A DNA stretch of 64,000 nucleotides from Strigops habroptila (taxonomy: Eukaryota > Chordata > Aves > Psittaciformes > Psittacidae): positions 136,767,057 to 136,831,056 of the forward strand of contig NC_044277.2 in NCBI RefSeq assembly GCF_004027225.2, written 5' to 3'. The position numbers and the translations under genes were made by a program. Positions 63,155-64,000 of this stretch are shown here, one piece after another. Below the pieces are notes generated by a model. The model was not told the origin of the DNA. It did no database searches and saw only the letters and a program-made list of their open reading frames with translations. Position 1 is the stretch's first letter. Each line of letters starts with the position of its first letter.

Positions 63155-64000
63155 GTAAGTTCATGTGGATTTTATTAATTTGGAATATGGAAATTGAATG
63201 TATGGAATTATGAAAATTGCATAAGTTGCTGGAATAATTTTTAGCTATTTCTTTGTGCTGATTACTTAGTAATTGTGGAAGAAAAGCTGATAGATAACAT
63301 GTTTGCCTACATACAAGGAATTGATATGACATACCTCCTGGTAACAGAAGTGATGGTAAAAACTGATGAATCCTATGATGCGTTAATAGATACAGGGTAA
63401 AAATCAAATCGCCCTCCATTTAAGGTATTAAATCAATAGCATTTTGTCTGATACTGTAAAATTTAATCTTGGTGGCAGTTGCTGGTATGTTTGATTCCTT
63501 TTTCTTGCAAATTGTTAACACACTGTGAATATAATGGAGAAGGAAAATAGTTACAGGCACAAACTATTATTAATCTTCTGATGATCAATTACGATATTCA
63601 GTGGAAACTTCCTAAAATAGAGTTCATAATCACATAGCCTTTCTAATAATGACTTTGTGCTTGTTTTGGTTTCGGTTTGTTTTGTGGTTTGGTGGGTTTT
63701 TTTTTTTGGTCAGGAGTGTTTACTTTTGGTGTGTTTAAAATTGGCTTTGAAATGAGTAATGAGGTAGGCCTAGAAACCCTCGCTGCCTGGTGGCCAGGGC
63801 AGTATACAGTTGTTTTCAGATGGCTGTCTCGTGCTTCTTATCTGTCAGCTTGACATATGGTCAGTGTTGGAGCTGGGCCAGGGCTGCACAGCGCTGCTTA
63901 AAGGAGCCCTTGCAACCACATCTCTTGTGGTGAGAGGTTGGGCTTGGTGCAGAAAAGCAGCTTCCATCCAGACCTGCCAACCTATTTCAACTGATGTGGT
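63155..64000 (+). other. UBE2E2: start of intron 3 of UBE2E2
   Basis: Intronic sequence after the GTAAGT donor, running off the right end. It holds a G/T-rich low-complexity block at about 63660-63712. The last 230 bases are somewhat more GC-rich. No further exon was recognised. Confidence 0.8.

Overview
The window is vertebrate nuclear DNA, almost certainly from a bird. It carries CR1 retrotransposon copies with the typical octamer tail, long terminal repeats of avian endogenous-retrovirus type, an AT-rich background and one very GC-rich CpG island. No bacterial gene organisation, CRISPR array, rRNA or convincing tRNA gene is present. Coordinates were read by eye.

The only cellular protein-coding gene I can support is the 5' part of UBE2E2, an E2 ubiquitin-conjugating enzyme, on the + strand. 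Its promoter lies in a CpG island at about 49420-51430. A non-coding first exon probably ends at 50461. Coding exon 2 (54905-55080, from the start codon) carries the N-terminal extension, and coding exon 3 (63104-63154) carries the start of the UBC fold. Both splice junctions preserve codon phase 2. The rest of the gene, including the catalytic cysteine, lies beyond the right edge.

Bases 1 to about 49400 form a gene-poor, AT-rich flank upstream of UBE2E2. It holds an apparently solitary LTR on the minus strand (9066-9656), a plus-strand LTR fragment beside it (about 9735-10145), a possible third LTR-like block (about 26205-26550) and a 5'-truncated CR1 with an uninterrupted 403-codon reverse-transcriptase frame (27601-28927, minus strand). 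It also holds several older elements: a long imperfect palindrome (about 40280-40480), a short inverted-repeat unit (41630-41690) and a tRNA-like SINE relic (about 43305-43430). The remainder is unique-looking AT-rich DNA with scattered homeodomain-type, CRE and AP-1-type motifs. Some of it may be conserved regulatory DNA, which cannot be decided from one sequence.

The introns of UBE2E2 hold an old CR1 relic (about 62040-62750), a CR1 tail fragment (60265-60311), several perfect hairpins and G/T-rich low-complexity blocks.

I found no clear new biological system. The items most worth a second look are the three-codon upstream ORF in the inferred UBE2E2 leader, the large palindrome near 40380, the perfect hairpins in intron 2 and the old repeat-derived segments in the upstream flank.
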